The notes beneath the pieces were generated by a model. That model saw only the letters and a program-made list of their open reading frames with translations. It had not been told where the DNA came from and searched no databases. Shown here one piece after another: positions 1 through 8,735 of a DNA stretch of 64,000 bases (position 1 is its first letter; every line of letters begins with the position of its first letter). The DNA lies in assembly GCF_001262605.1 (NCBI RefSeq), contig NZ_LGTC01000001.1, positions 4,908,001 through 4,972,000 on the forward strand, read 5' to 3'. The DNA comes from Pseudobacteroides cellulosolvens ATCC 35603 = DSM 2933 (GTDB lineage: Bacteria; Bacillota; Clostridia; Acetivibrionales; DSM-2933). The translations under genes were made by a program, and so were the position numbers.

Positions 1-765
1 CATATTGCAAAAAGCTTTAAAACAACTTTGATAAAACTCAATAGACTCATTAAATATTGTGCCTAAAGATATATAAATAATTTTTTCATTATTAATCTGT
101 AAGGATGGATCTAATTTTTCTTTTCTATCAATTATAGACGGACCAATGAACTTATAGCTCTCATCGAAGCTTTCACCATACATTTGAAAGTACTTGGAGG
201 TATAAACGATATTCATATCATTTTTTATTGTACATAGTGATGAAAGATCAGGGAGCATTAGTTCATACTTTCCCCATAAATATTTTATAATATCAACAAT
301 CTCAGATCCATTTAGAAGCCTACTTAATACCGGCATACACCCATTAATAAAAACTGAAAAGTAATCTGTTTTATTATTAGTTGCAAAAGTAGAATTAGAG
401 CTAATTGCGGGTATCCCTAATACTCGTCCAACTTCACTGCCAAAGAAAAATAATGAGTCATAGATAATGTAGTCAAACTTTTCTTTCAAACTAAATATAA
501 TATCTATTATTCCTTTGTAAAGTCGACCTATCTCTATTAATTGAGGTTCAATATCCTCAAAGTTTATGTTCCCGTTTTGGAATCCCGACTCGTCAAAATT
601 TTTATACCCTTGAAACTTTGCACCTAAGCTTTCAATTTTTTCTTTAAATTCCTCACCTGCTATATAGGTCACTTTTTCTCCTCTTTCAATTAATTCTTTA
701 ACTAAACCTAGCGTGGGATTAACGTGCCCATAACCAAATACATTTACAAATAATACTTGAGACAT
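1..765 (-). CDS. MGT-family UDP-glycosyltransferase, 5' part (cut by window edge)
   Basis: GT1-type glycosyltransferase of the macrolide-glycosyltransferase (MGT/YjiC) kind, expected to move a sugar from a nucleotide-sugar to a small hydrophobic acceptor in the cytoplasm. The first 255 codons are visible. The protein begins MSQVLFVNVFGYGHVNPTLG, the glycine-rich N-terminal Rossmann start with the catalytic-type His of GHVNP. Near the window edge it has YISLGTIFN, the motif that opens the donor-binding domain in this family. The C-terminal donor domain lies outside the window. The start ATG at 763-765 is preceded by a strong ribosome binding site (TAAGGAGGGG, complement of 771-780). It is divergent from the TetR gene on the right, which may control it. 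The acceptor is unknown. Confidence 0.85.
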   Translation of the reverse strand, partial: MSQVLFVNVFGYGHVNPTLGLVKELIERGEKVTYIAGEEFKEKIESLGAKFQGYKNFDESGFQNGNINFEDIEPQLIEIGRLYKGIIDIIFSLKEKFDYIIYDSLFFFGSEVGRVLGIPAISSNSTFATNNKTDYFSVFINGCMPVLSRLLNGSEIVDIIKYLWGKYELMLPDLSSLCTIKNDMNIVYTSKYFQMYGESFDESYKFIGPSIIDRKEKLDPSLQINNEKIIYISLGTIFNESIEFYQSCFKAFCNM

Positions 766-881
766 ATTTACCCCTCCTTAATTAGAAAATATTTACTATT
801 GAGAATTATATTACCTATTAGTATACTATTAAATAGACAAAACACCATAAATGTCCAAATTATAACAAGGAGTGAAAATTA

Positions 882-1487
882 GTGAAAAAAAGACTAATAA
901 ATAAAACCAGAACTAGAAATGCCATTATTGAGGCGTTCCAATATTTGATGACAACAATGCCATTTGATAAAATCAGAATTCAAAATATCACGGATATTGC
1001 CGAAATAAACCGTCATTCCTTCTATAACCACTTCAACGACAAATACGATCTGCTATATGAGATCGTATTTCAAATGCTTGTAATTGATTATGATATTGGA
1101 ATCAGTGAATCATTAATACAACAAACAATAAACCAAGTTCCTCGAGTTTTACGTTATTTTGAAGAAAACCGGAGATTTTTTAAAAGTGCTTTTAAAGATG
1201 ACAGGCAGCAATCATTTAATAACTTCTTTCAAAATATGATTGTGGATTGGTTTACCACCATATTAAACAATAATGAAGATATCAATGATGCTAAAGAAGA
1301 TTCATTTCTTAAAGCACAAGCCAGATTTTATGTTGCCGGATATAGCCAACTTATAATGTATTGGTTGTATAATGAACCTGATAAACCCGCAGATGTAATG
1401 GCTGATGAAATTAAAAGAATCTTTGAAAGTGTGTCATATAAAAGACCTTCTTTTCCCAATATAGACCAAACTAATTCCAATAAATAA
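882..1487 (+). CDS. TetR/AcrR-family transcriptional regulator
   Basis: A 201-residue DNA-binding regulator. Residues 10-58 form the TetR helix-turn-helix: FDKIRIQNITDIAEINRHSF followed by the YNHFNDKYDLL stretch that ends the recognition helix. The rest is an all-helical ligand-binding or dimerisation domain without a recognisable ligand. Translation starts at GTG 882, chosen for the AAGGAG at 867-872. The gene is divergent from the glycosyltransferase on its left and convergent with the ABC permease on its right. Its last 54 bases overlap the 3' end of that permease gene on the opposite strand, so it may regulate either neighbour. Its target is inferred only from position. Confidence 0.85.
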   Translation: MKKRLINKTRTRNAIIEAFQYLMTTMPFDKIRIQNITDIAEINRHSFYNHFNDKYDLLYEIVFQMLVIDYDIGISESLIQQTINQVPRVLRYFEENRRFFKSAFKDDRQQSFNNFFQNMIVDWFTTILNNNEDINDAKEDSFLKAQARFYVAGYSQLIMYWLYNEPDKPADVMADEIKRIFESVSYKRPSFPNIDQTNSNK

Positions 1488-2069
1488 TATTGCAGTCCCA
1501 AATAAAAACCATTTTTCCTCAACAAGAAAGCCTCTTTGCAAGCTAAACAGATAAAAATCCTTTGTGTACTTCCCTTTTGATAAAAATTCAAAGCCGTAGT
1601 AGGCAAACGGTATAAGATAGGCAAGTGCAATATTACCCGTAAAACATCCCACAATATACCCGGACGCCCCTAATATCAATGCAGAGATAAAGACCCCTGC
1701 GATTATTGACAACTCGTCAAACACACTTCCCTGTATAACAGCAACCGCTACAAAAATTACGGTGCCGGAAAGCAGCAAGAAAACTGAATATAATAGCCTT
1801 ATTAATGATGGAATTACAGGGGATACAGCCTTTGAATAAACTGTTTCCTTTATGCCCGAACTTTCTTCAATAAACGCAAGCCCTGGAATAAGCATTATAC
1901 CTAGAAGTGAAACAAATAATTCTCCGATGTTTGCCATAACCCTGAAATCCACCATTTTCAGACTAAAGAATATTTGTACGGCACAAATGGCCAATATGCA
2001 CATTAAAATATTTATTTTAGGCAGCAATCTAAAATTATACCAAAGCATACCATTATTTAATCCTTTCAC
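1434..2069 (-). CDS. ABC transporter permease subunit
   Basis: Hydrophobic 211-residue membrane protein with about six predicted membrane segments, last gene of the sigma-factor operon. It has no sequence motif that fixes a substrate. I choose the GTG start at 2069 because GGAGG lies seven bases upstream, better placed than any signal for the internal ATG seven codons on. It overlaps the preceding permease gene by 17 bases, which suggests translational coupling. Its 3' end overlaps the convergent TetR gene by 54 bases. With the next permease and the ATPase it makes an ABC-2-like transporter; export of a lipid, drug or peptide is a guess. Confidence 0.7.
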   Translation of the reverse strand: MKGLNNGMLWYNFRLLPKINILMCILAICAVQIFFSLKMVDFRVMANIGELFVSLLGIMLIPGLAFIEESSGIKETVYSKAVSPVIPSLIRLLYSVFLLLSGTVIFVAVAVIQGSVFDELSIIAGVFISALILGASGYIVGCFTGNIALAYLIPFAYYGFEFLSKGKYTKDFYLFSLQRGFLVEEKWFLFGTAILFIGISLVYIGKRRSFI

Positions 2070-3198
2070 CGATACGCCTCCTCTTTATCTCCCAAAGCCA
2101 TGCGGTAATTAAAGTAAATATAATAGACATTAAAAATATAAAAATCCTGTTCATATAAAATGCTTGAGGATCCGCAAGGGGTTCCATGGTATTATGGCGG
2201 ATAAATACCTTGTAAAGGCTATAATCACCACTCAAAGGATAGACAGATGATACAAAAACCAAAAACTGTACAGCAAATGCCGGGATAGGGTTATTGATCA
2301 GGATTGTTACCAACATGGTAGCCGCTACAATAAACATTACAGCTGGGAAAAGCCATATGGCAAATGTGGTAAAGTAAGTAAAGACATTCACATCAAATCC
2401 ATCCATCTTCATCTTAACCGCAAAAACAGTTGGAATTGCTGCTATTAGCAATATACTGGCAAATATGGGCATGCAGGTTCCTGTAAACTTTGAAAACACA
2501 TATGTGAAACCACTCATAGGTCGGCTGCATACCAGCTCCAATATCCGGCTGCGTTTATCACGATAAAATATAAAGGCAGCAAGAAAAACAGTCAGCATGG
2601 CAAGAGCTATCCCATAGTAATCTGCAAACAATTGTGCAACCAGTGGAGTAAATCCCATTTCAACTATGCGTTTTTCTTCTGCAGCAATTTCCTCATAAGA
2701 TTTTGGAATGGGCATCCATCCATTACGGCGTTCTTTGGTAAATGCAGTATGTCCACCAAGTGCATCATCAAGATCATTAATGATCTTTTCAAATTCCTCC
2801 ATTGTAAGAATCATATCAGATCTTTGGCTGATTCCTTTTCCATTTGGAGATATCTTTTTCATTGATTCCTTTATTAATTCTATTTCGTTTTCGGAAAGTG
2901 CTTCCTCCTTATTGATAAAACCCCTTACAGCCATAATTTTTCTTTCACTCACTGCCCTAGAGAGCAGTTCATATACACCCTTTTGAGTTTCCACATCCTT
3001 ATCAACAGGTCCTTCTGTCATACCTGGCATTTGAACTTTTATCTGCTCCAATCTTTTTACAGCATCAGGATGCTTTGACCATCTATCTAAGCTTCCAATC
3101 TGACTAAATACAAATAAAGCTGTCAGCAAAACAAAAACGTAGAAAGTAACACTTTTAAGCTGATATTTGATTTCAAAACCGCAAAGCTTTATAAACAT
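2053..3198 (-). CDS. ABC-2 type transporter permease
   Basis: A 381-residue membrane protein with one N-terminal membrane helix (about residues 18-34), a charged extracytoplasmic region of about 150 residues, and five or so C-terminal helices, the layout of ABC-2 permeases. The short segment RDKRSRILELVCSRPMSG after the second helix is typical of the cytoplasmic loop in this family. The start at 3198 follows GGGGGTGGT. It lies between the ATPase gene (2-base gap) and the smaller permease gene, so the three form one exporter. The substrate is not visible from sequence. Confidence 0.8.
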   Translation of the reverse strand: MFIKLCGFEIKYQLKSVTFYVFVLLTALFVFSQIGSLDRWSKHPDAVKRLEQIKVQMPGMTEGPVDKDVETQKGVYELLSRAVSERKIMAVRGFINKEEALSENEIELIKESMKKISPNGKGISQRSDMILTMEEFEKIINDLDDALGGHTAFTKERRNGWMPIPKSYEEIAAEEKRIVEMGFTPLVAQLFADYYGIALAMLTVFLAAFIFYRDKRSRILELVCSRPMSGFTYVFSKFTGTCMPIFASILLIAAIPTVFAVKMKMDGFDVNVFTYFTTFAIWLFPAVMFIVAATMLVTILINNPIPAFAVQFLVFVSSVYPLSGDYSLYKVFIRHNTMEPLADPQAFYMNRIFIFLMSIIFTLITAWLWEIKRRRIGERIK

Positions 3199-3200
3199 TC

Positions 3201-4067
3201 TTATACCACCCCCTTAATGATTTTCATATAACCATCTTCAATGGAGGGTAACACGTTTTCAGCTGTTTCAAAGGGCTTAATGCCTGACAAAATACGAACC
3301 CTTATACTGTCGCTTTCTCTTACTGAAGAAAGCAGTGTAAAACTTTCCTTAAGAGATTCCATCTTATCGAACTCTACCAATCCACCCCACACGAAATCGC
3401 CAGCCATCTCCAACAATTTGCCCACGCTCCCTGAGTATGCAATTTTTCCGTTATCAAGTATTGCTATATGTTCACATGTTGATTCTATATCCTCCACAAT
3501 ATGAGTTGACAAAATTACAATACGTTCTGCCGCGAGGCTTCCAAGCATGTTCCGAAAACGTATGCGTTCCTCTGGATCCAGTCCTGCAGTAGGCTCATCA
3601 ACAATCAGAACCTTAGGATTAGCAAGTAAAGCTTGGGCTATTCCCAAACGCCTTTTCATTCCTCCTGATAAGGCTTTTACCTTAACTTTTCTAAATCTAT
3701 CCAGATTTACCCTTTCCAAACGCTCATTGATAATGGTTTTCCGCATCTTATTATCATTTATCCCTGATAAAACAGCAAGGTAATCCAATGCCTCATAAAC
3801 CGAAAAATTTGGATACACAGAAAACTCCTGGGGCAGGTATCCGGTTATTTCTCTTATACTCTTACGGTTCCCGATTGGAACGCCATTAATATCTATCACT
3901 CCTGAAGTAGGCGCGATAAGTGTTGTCAGAATTCTCATCAGAGTGGTTTTACCTGCACCGTTAGGTCCTAATAGACCAAACATACCATTATTTATTTGCA
4001 GGTTTACACCATCTAGTGCTACCTTTTTACCATAATTTTTGCAAAGGTTATTTATAACTATACCCAT
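3201..4067 (-). CDS. ABC transporter ATP-binding protein
   Basis: Nucleotide-binding subunit, 288 residues, that powers the two neighbouring permeases. The Walker A motif GPNGAGKTT is at about residues 34-42, the Q-loop near YLPQEF at 78, the signature LSGGM at 133-137, and Walker B with VDEPTAGLD at about 156-164. The shape (long C-terminal tail after the ATPase core) fits the ABC-2 exporter class that includes B. subtilis YxlF. Its start overlaps the end of the small membrane-protein gene by 20 bases. Regulation by the ECF sigma factor at the head of the operon is inferred from gene order. Confidence 0.9.
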   Translation of the reverse strand: MGIVINNLCKNYGKKVALDGVNLQINNGMFGLLGPNGAGKTTLMRILTTLIAPTSGVIDINGVPIGNRKSIREITGYLPQEFSVYPNFSVYEALDYLAVLSGINDNKMRKTIINERLERVNLDRFRKVKVKALSGGMKRRLGIAQALLANPKVLIVDEPTAGLDPEERIRFRNMLGSLAAERIVILSTHIVEDIESTCEHIAILDNGKIAYSGSVGKLLEMAGDFVWGGLVEFDKMESLKESFTLLSSVRESDSIRVRILSGIKPFETAENVLPSIEDGYMKIIKGVV

Positions 4068-4356
4068 TTTCTCTCACTCCCATCTCAATATCTTTAACCT
4101 CAAAGTCACTATTCTCTGCACATACTGAAATAATCAGCAGTACAACAGAGGTAAATACTAGAAATCCCAAATCAATAGAAAATATCACTGCATATATGAT
4201 TAAGCCCAAAATAGCAGAAAACAACGTACAGCAAGTCTTGATCTTCCTATACAAATGCCTTTTTTGCTTCTCTTGAATAATTTCCAGCATGTCACGCTCA
4301 TACTGTAATAAGTTAATTTTCATATGTACTCCATTTAGAAATTCCTGCTCATTCAT
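4048..4356 (-). CDS. Small two-helix membrane protein, possible anti-sigma or sigma-operon accessory factor
   Basis: About 102 residues with a charged N-terminal half (MNEQEFLNG then a basic helix) and two membrane segments, around IYAVIFSIDLGFLVFTSVVL. I place the start at the ATG 4354-4356, which overlaps the stop of the sigma gene and follows AAAGGTGG; a GTG four codons upstream is possible. No family is recognised. In the sigY-yxlCDEFG operon of Bacillus, a small protein encoded directly after the ECF sigma factor acts as its negative regulator. The same role is possible here but rests only on position and topology. Confidence 0.6.
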   Translation of the reverse strand: MNEQEFLNGVHMKINLLQYERDMLEIIQEKQKRHLYRKIKTCCTLFSAILGLIIYAVIFSIDLGFLVFTSVVLLIISVCAENSDFEVKDIEMGVRENGYSYK

Positions 4357-4882
4357 ACTCAAATCCACCTTTCACCAATTGTGCCTGAAGCTTTTTCCTG
4401 GCTCTGAAATTCAATACTCTGGCATGGACTTCGCTTATACCAAGGACCTTTGCTGCTTCGCAAATTGTCATACCTTCATATTCAACCATCTGAATTATAG
4501 CCCTGTAGTTTGGTTTAAGTCTTCCGATCTCCTGTTCCAAAACTATTTTGGTATCAAGTCTTTCAAACAAGCCTCCTGCAATGGCTTCATCCTCAATACT
4601 AAAACTCTGGAGTTCTTTATTTTTTCGTATATAATCTACACACTTGTTATGTATGATGGAAAACAGCCAAGTCTTAAAGGACATATCAGGGTTATATTTA
4701 TCCCTGTGTACAAATACAGTGGCAAATGCTTCCTGTGCAATATCCTCGCAGATTTCCCGGTCCTTTATATATCTCCTGGCAAAATTTATTGAGTTTTGAC
4801 GGTATTTTAGCACAATTTCTTCAAATGACCCGATATCATTAAAAAAATAGCCCTCGATATGCTCTTCCCTTGACTTCATCAT
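4349..4882 (-). CDS. ECF-type RNA polymerase sigma factor
   Basis: Sigma-70 family factor of the extracytoplasmic-function class, about 177 residues. Region 2 is visible as ARRYIKDREICEDIAQEAF followed by FKTWLFSIIHNKCVDYIRK (-10 recognition and DNA melting). Region 4 is visible as LKPNYRAIIQMVEYEGMTI then CEAAKVLGISEVHARVL, a helix-turn-helix for the -35 element. Two adjacent ATG codons sit just after AGGGGGTG; the longer reading from 4900 lacks a ribosome binding site. It heads the operon for a small membrane protein and an ABC exporter, so it probably controls that operon, perhaps in response to envelope stress. Confidence 0.88.
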   Translation of the reverse strand: MMKSREEHIEGYFFNDIGSFEEIVLKYRQNSINFARRYIKDREICEDIAQEAFATVFVHRDKYNPDMSFKTWLFSIIHNKCVDYIRKNKELQSFSIEDEAIAGGLFERLDTKIVLEQEIGRLKPNYRAIIQMVEYEGMTICEAAKVLGISEVHARVLNFRARKKLQAQLVKGGFEYE

Positions 4883-4984
4883 ACACCCCCTTTTCCTCAA
4901 TTTATTAATTTTTCACTATTTATTCGTATTAAGTGCATGAAAAGTTACACTATATAAAAAATATTTTTTGGATAGACCATCTAT

Positions 4985-5036
4985 ATGTTTTGCAATAATC
5001 ATTAATCATTTTACATTTTTAATTATTGCAAAACAT
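4985..5036. repeat. Perfect 15-bp inverted repeat (hairpin 1 of a pair)
   Basis: Arms 4985-4999 (ATGTTTTGCAATAAT) and 5022-5036 are exact reverse complements, separated by 22 AT-rich bases. It lies upstream of the sigma-factor gene in a 370-base gap. Neither side carries a convincing T-tract, so it is not an obvious terminator; a regulator binding site or small mobile relic is possible. Confidence 0.6.
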
Positions 5037-5048
5037 TTTCCTTGATTC

Positions 5049-5133
5049 ATATGTTACGAAAAATTCATTTTTGTAATGCAAATACAGACGATTCAACTGC
5101 ATTTGCTAATGTAAAATCTTTTTCGTAACATAT
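5049..5133. repeat. Perfect 15-bp inverted repeat (hairpin 2 of a pair) with internal pairing
   Basis: Arms 5049-5063 (ATATGTTACGAAAAA) and 5119-5133 are exact reverse complements. Inside, GCAAAT at about 5078-5083 can pair with ATTTGC at 5101-5106, so the 85 bases could fold into one long imperfect hairpin. No coding capacity is seen. Its function is unknown. Confidence 0.6.
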
Positions 5134-5179
5134 CTATTAACAATACTAACACATATAAGCAAAAATCTCCTAGACATTC

Positions 5180-5218
5180 AAAAAAGCCTGGAAAACCTTT
5201 AAATGGTCCATCCAGACT
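5180..5218 (-). terminator. Rho-independent terminator after the DUF2935 gene
   Basis: On the minus strand AGTCTGGA (5218-5211) pairs with TCCAGGCT (5192-5185) with one wobble, and is followed at once by a run of T (complement of A at 5180-5184). It lies 55 bases after the stop of the DUF2935 gene. Confidence 0.75.
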
Positions 5219-5272
5219 TATGTTGATTGTAATTATAAAACACGTCATATTACGACCTTAAGAGATAAATAC

Positions 5273-6193
5273 TTACCTTTGGAACATTTTTAAAACTCGA
5301 ATATAATGATTAGCTTCACGCAAAACATGATCACCAAGCAGCGGATATGCTATTGCCTTTATGCTGCAATCAATAAGGCCTTTGGTACCGGCAGTTTTAA
5401 AATCTTTTAGCTTCGTTGCTGCCGTTAAGCTTTCGCTTGTTATATTTGTCGATACCATTGTTTGATCTAATGCCGCTACAGCTTCATTTGTCAGCTCGGA
5501 AAATTCATTTCCAAAGTTGTTTGCCGTTCTGATAAGCTCTACTTCAGAAGGATCAAGAAGGCCTCTGATAAACATTGAATGTTCTGCCATTATCCTATTC
5601 CAGAAAACTTCCTGCTCAAGCAAATCTTGCTCTGTAAGTATCTCTTCCCTCCTTTGCAGCTTTGTAAGCATTCTTAGGTAAAACTGTGCCTCCCTAATAA
5701 TATGCTCAAGCAGTAAAGGATAGTTTGTTGTAAACATCTTACAAGAAATAACATTGTTTAAAATAGTTGATTTGAACTGTGCCAAAGACGATGCTAATGA
5801 AATAGCTTTTTGGTTCAAATTAAAAACTCGCTGCTCAAGCAAAGGATTTGCCATCATACCAGGATTACCTGCTAAGCCCGCTTCTGCTTGCGTTAGATTG
5901 GAGTTAATCTGAACCCCTGTATAGAAAGCGGATACCTGTTCCGCACTTAAAGTTAATGGAGTCACTAATTCTTCTGACATTACCACTTCAGGGCTTATAA
6001 CACCATTAGATAAAACAATTGTTTCAGCTAATAACCCTTCAAATTGCACTTTAAAATTGTCAGCTTGCTCGGCAAATCTTGCATCCCTTCCAGTAAAACT
6101 AGTCTCTAAAAATATTGAGTGTTCTTTCGCAATTCTTGCAAAGAATAAATTAAGCTCCAAGGATAATCGTATATATTCCTCCCTTGACAACAT
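5273..6193 (-). CDS. DUF2935 protein, duplicated four-helix metal-binding-like domains
   Basis: A 306-residue soluble protein made of two similar halves. Half one has AKEHSIFLETSF and later YPLLLEHIIREAQFYLRML; half two has MAEHSMFIRGLL and YPLLGDHVLREANHYIRVL. The repeated EH and H..RE..(F/H)Y patterns could supply metal ligands as in ferritin-like or hemerythrin-like bundles; this is inference. The family is common in Bacilli and Clostridia, has no established function that I know of, and is usually a stand-alone gene, as here. The start at 6193 is preceded by a GAGGGAGG-like site. A terminator follows. Confidence 0.85.
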   Translation of the reverse strand: MLSREEYIRLSLELNLFFARIAKEHSIFLETSFTGRDARFAEQADNFKVQFEGLLAETIVLSNGVISPEVVMSEELVTPLTLSAEQVSAFYTGVQINSNLTQAEAGLAGNPGMMANPLLEQRVFNLNQKAISLASSLAQFKSTILNNVISCKMFTTNYPLLLEHIIREAQFYLRMLTKLQRREEILTEQDLLEQEVFWNRIMAEHSMFIRGLLDPSEVELIRTANNFGNEFSELTNEAVAALDQTMVSTNITSESLTAATKLKDFKTAGTKGLIDCSIKAIAYPLLGDHVLREANHYIRVLKMFQR

Positions 6194-6275
6194 ATATGAC
6201 CTCCCTCAAAAAAACAAAAAATCTTCATGTTATTATTGTATTGAAAGGATACATAAAATGTTACCAATAATTTCA

Positions 6276-8201
6276 CTATCTGTAACTATACAGATTCTTA
6301 TTCTTTCTTTCATTCTTTTTCTGATACATAAGTCTATCACTGATTTGGATGTAATCTTTTACCTGTATTCCCGTTTCCGGCTGCAGGACCTGATATCCAT
6401 AACTTGCAGTAATACAGAATTCAAGCCGATTATCCCTGCATAAAAGATCCAGTATGGTTGTAAACCGCATTACAAAGTCGTCAAATTTATCCTGTGAATA
6501 GTCATTACCCATAATATAAAACTCATCACCACCAACCCTGGCAATAAGCTCATTTTGATGAGAAGCCTTCTTCAATGCATTAGCCAAAAGAACTATAGCT
6601 TGATCTCCAACTGAATGTCCGTAATGATCATTTATGTATTTAAGACCATCCATATCCATGACCATAAAAAGCATTTCTTTCTGATTTTGAACAGCGTTCT
6701 GATAGATGTCCTCTGAAAGAAGCTCATATCCTCTTCTGTTGTATACTCCTGTCAATTGGTCTCTGATATTCAGCTCCTCCAGATTGGAAATTAGTGAATT
6801 GATCTTATTCTTGTTTAACATAGCCTCCATTGATGTTGCCAAATTTACTGCAAACAATGCAGCAAAACTGGTAGAAGTCGCATAATTTTTGTATGAGATT
6901 GTCAAATACCCGAACAGATGTTTCTCAAAATGTATATCAATAAATTGGCATATTATTGGTTCATCCTTGAAGCTACTTATATCAAGTATATCTTTTGCTG
7001 GAATGCAAAAATCTTCCTTATGTATAGGTTCTCTTGGATTGGTACGGTCTATGGAAGCCGCCACATAAATTGTATCTGTAACCTTTTCAATTGGTTCCTC
7101 ATATGACCTTACACCTTTGTCATTCTGATATAGACAAAGACTTACCCTATGAGAATCCTTGAAATCATGGACAGAATTGTAAAATATCTTTCGAATATCC
7201 ATGATTGTATCTGCCTTCATATGCTCCAAAATAATAACAAACATATCTACAAATGTAGTATCCATTAGATAACTGTATTCCTGTAATAATGTACTGCGTT
7301 TTTTTAATGCTTCATGCAAATCTTCAGGCTCACAGCCGCATGAGTTATTACAATAGAGAGCAGGTTCAACTTTAATTATTTTTTCCTGAGGGTAGCCGTT
7401 CAACACATTATCAATAATGTGTACAGATTGAACTGCGATGTCTACTATTGGAAAACCTACTGTTGTTATTGAAGGGATATGAACAGATGTCTTCCAAATA
7501 TTATCAAATCCAGAGATTGCAATATCCCCTGGAATATTAATTCCTCTTTTAATCAATGCATCACAAAGTCCAATAGCCATATAATCATTGGCACAGACTA
7601 TGGCCTGGGGCAGTTCCTCTTCAAGCGTCAAAAAATAATCTGCCGCTTCATTACAATAAGTGGTCCAAAAATCACCTTCGAAAACATACTTGTCGTCATA
7701 TGGCAGTTGATATTTTTCCATAAATTTTTTGTAGCTTGCAAGCCTGGCAATGGCATCAGTATGATTATATGGACCGGACATGTAGTAAATCCTGGTAAAC
7801 CCATGCTCCAGGACAAAATGTTTCATGACCATTTCAATTCCCTTTCCATGATCAAGCTGGAGCTGATAGCCGCCTTCTTTCTTAGCTGCCTTATGCACTA
7901 CCGGACAACTTGTCCTATTATCAATTCGATTATATATTTCATCAAGAAAACTTGGAATTACAAAGATATCATCCAGTATAATAATACCATCCAACCGTTC
8001 AAATGGTATTGTATCTAAAAGTCCTATTTCCCCTTCTCCATACGCCTCAGACAGAGATATTCTACCAACAAAATTAAACACCGCCACATTATAACCCAAC
8101 TTTTCAGCTTCCCTTGAAACAGATGGAATAAACAAACTTGGGTATTCGTTATGAAAACCGCTTACAAATAACCCTATAGTTTTCCTGCCGTTTTGATACA
8201 A
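6276..8201 (-). CDS. Diguanylate cyclase (GGDEF) with LacI-like periplasmic-binding sensor domain
   Basis: About 641 residues. Residues 10-290 resemble the sugar-binding domain of LacI/PurR repressors, without the DNA-binding headpiece: TIGLFVSGFHNEYPSLFI, then DGIIILDD, then IVCANDYMAIGLCDALIKRG and DIAISGFDN. A linker region of about 180 residues follows. The GGDEF domain starts at RDQLTGVYNRRGYE and contains the intact RVGGDEF active site about 80 residues from the C-terminus, so it should make cyclic di-GMP. The usual RxxD inhibitory site before the motif is not seen. The start is taken as TTG 8199-8201, six bases after GGAGGT at 8208-8213. An ATG 18 bases upstream lies within the ribosome-binding region and is less likely. 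There is no membrane segment, so the ligand must be cytoplasmic. Confidence 0.85.
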   Translation of the reverse strand: MYQNGRKTIGLFVSGFHNEYPSLFIPSVSREAEKLGYNVAVFNFVGRISLSEAYGEGEIGLLDTIPFERLDGIIILDDIFVIPSFLDEIYNRIDNRTSCPVVHKAAKKEGGYQLQLDHGKGIEMVMKHFVLEHGFTRIYYMSGPYNHTDAIARLASYKKFMEKYQLPYDDKYVFEGDFWTTYCNEAADYFLTLEEELPQAIVCANDYMAIGLCDALIKRGINIPGDIAISGFDNIWKTSVHIPSITTVGFPIVDIAVQSVHIIDNVLNGYPQEKIIKVEPALYCNNSCGCEPEDLHEALKKRSTLLQEYSYLMDTTFVDMFVIILEHMKADTIMDIRKIFYNSVHDFKDSHRVSLCLYQNDKGVRSYEEPIEKVTDTIYVAASIDRTNPREPIHKEDFCIPAKDILDISSFKDEPIICQFIDIHFEKHLFGYLTISYKNYATSTSFAALFAVNLATSMEAMLNKNKINSLISNLEELNIRDQLTGVYNRRGYELLSEDIYQNAVQNQKEMLFMVMDMDGLKYINDHYGHSVGDQAIVLLANALKKASHQNELIARVGGDEFYIMGNDYSQDKFDDFVMRFTTILDLLCRDNRLEFCITASYGYQVLQPETGIQVKDYIQISDRLMYQKKNERKNKNLYSYR

Positions 8202-8461
8202 TGTGCCACCTCCCTTCATACAAAAGGTATTTTAGTTGAAGTAAGCACAAATACTAGCTCCAACAAAATATATCTAAATATAATCTTATAATTTCCTCAT
8301 GCTAAGATTCACATTGTAGAAGTTCTTTATAATCCTCTTTTGTGCTTAATAATTGAAAAATAAAATTATATATACATATTCGATATTTTTTAAAATAATC
8401 CTTCTATTTAAGGTATGGTGTAGATTGTCAAGTAAAGTTTTGCTTGATAAACTTTGTGGAG

Positions 8462-8690
8462 TTATCCAACCCCTAGGGCCTTCACCTTGATGAAGATATG
8501 GTCCTCCCGGTGCATCCCACGACACACAGAACTCTGTTCCCATCTGGTGAAAAACATGCTACCTCTATTTCCTGACCATATTCACCAAAATTAAGATAAA
8601 GGCTCTCGTTTTTGGATTTCCAAAACTTCGGGTGAATCTTTTCAACTTGATTATTAATTCTAATTTTTTTTGAGCAAATTTGAAATAAAA
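8462..8690 (-). pseudogene. Possible degenerate coding remnant in a 530-base gap
   Basis: The minus strand has a reading frame without a good start that reads KIHPKFWKSKNESLYLNFG and continues to a TAA at 8462-8464. It has protein-like composition, unlike its flanks, but I do not recognise it. An inverted AAAGTTT/AAACTTT motif lies just outside its 3' end. It could be the tail of a lost transposase or accessory gene. The rest of the gap from 8202 to 8735 is AT-rich, and I see nothing else in it. Confidence 0.25.
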
Positions 8691-8735
8691 TCTTTCATAA
8701 TAATAGCCCCATTCTGTTCACTTTACTTTCTCACC

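Noticed and set aside
3241..3783. Plus-strand frames opposite the ABC ATPase gene
   Set aside because: Shadows of a well-supported coding region; no ribosome binding site or homology.
8346..8543. 65-residue reading frame on the minus strand
   Set aside because: No ribosome binding site, out of frame with the more protein-like remnant, ends in AT-rich DNA.
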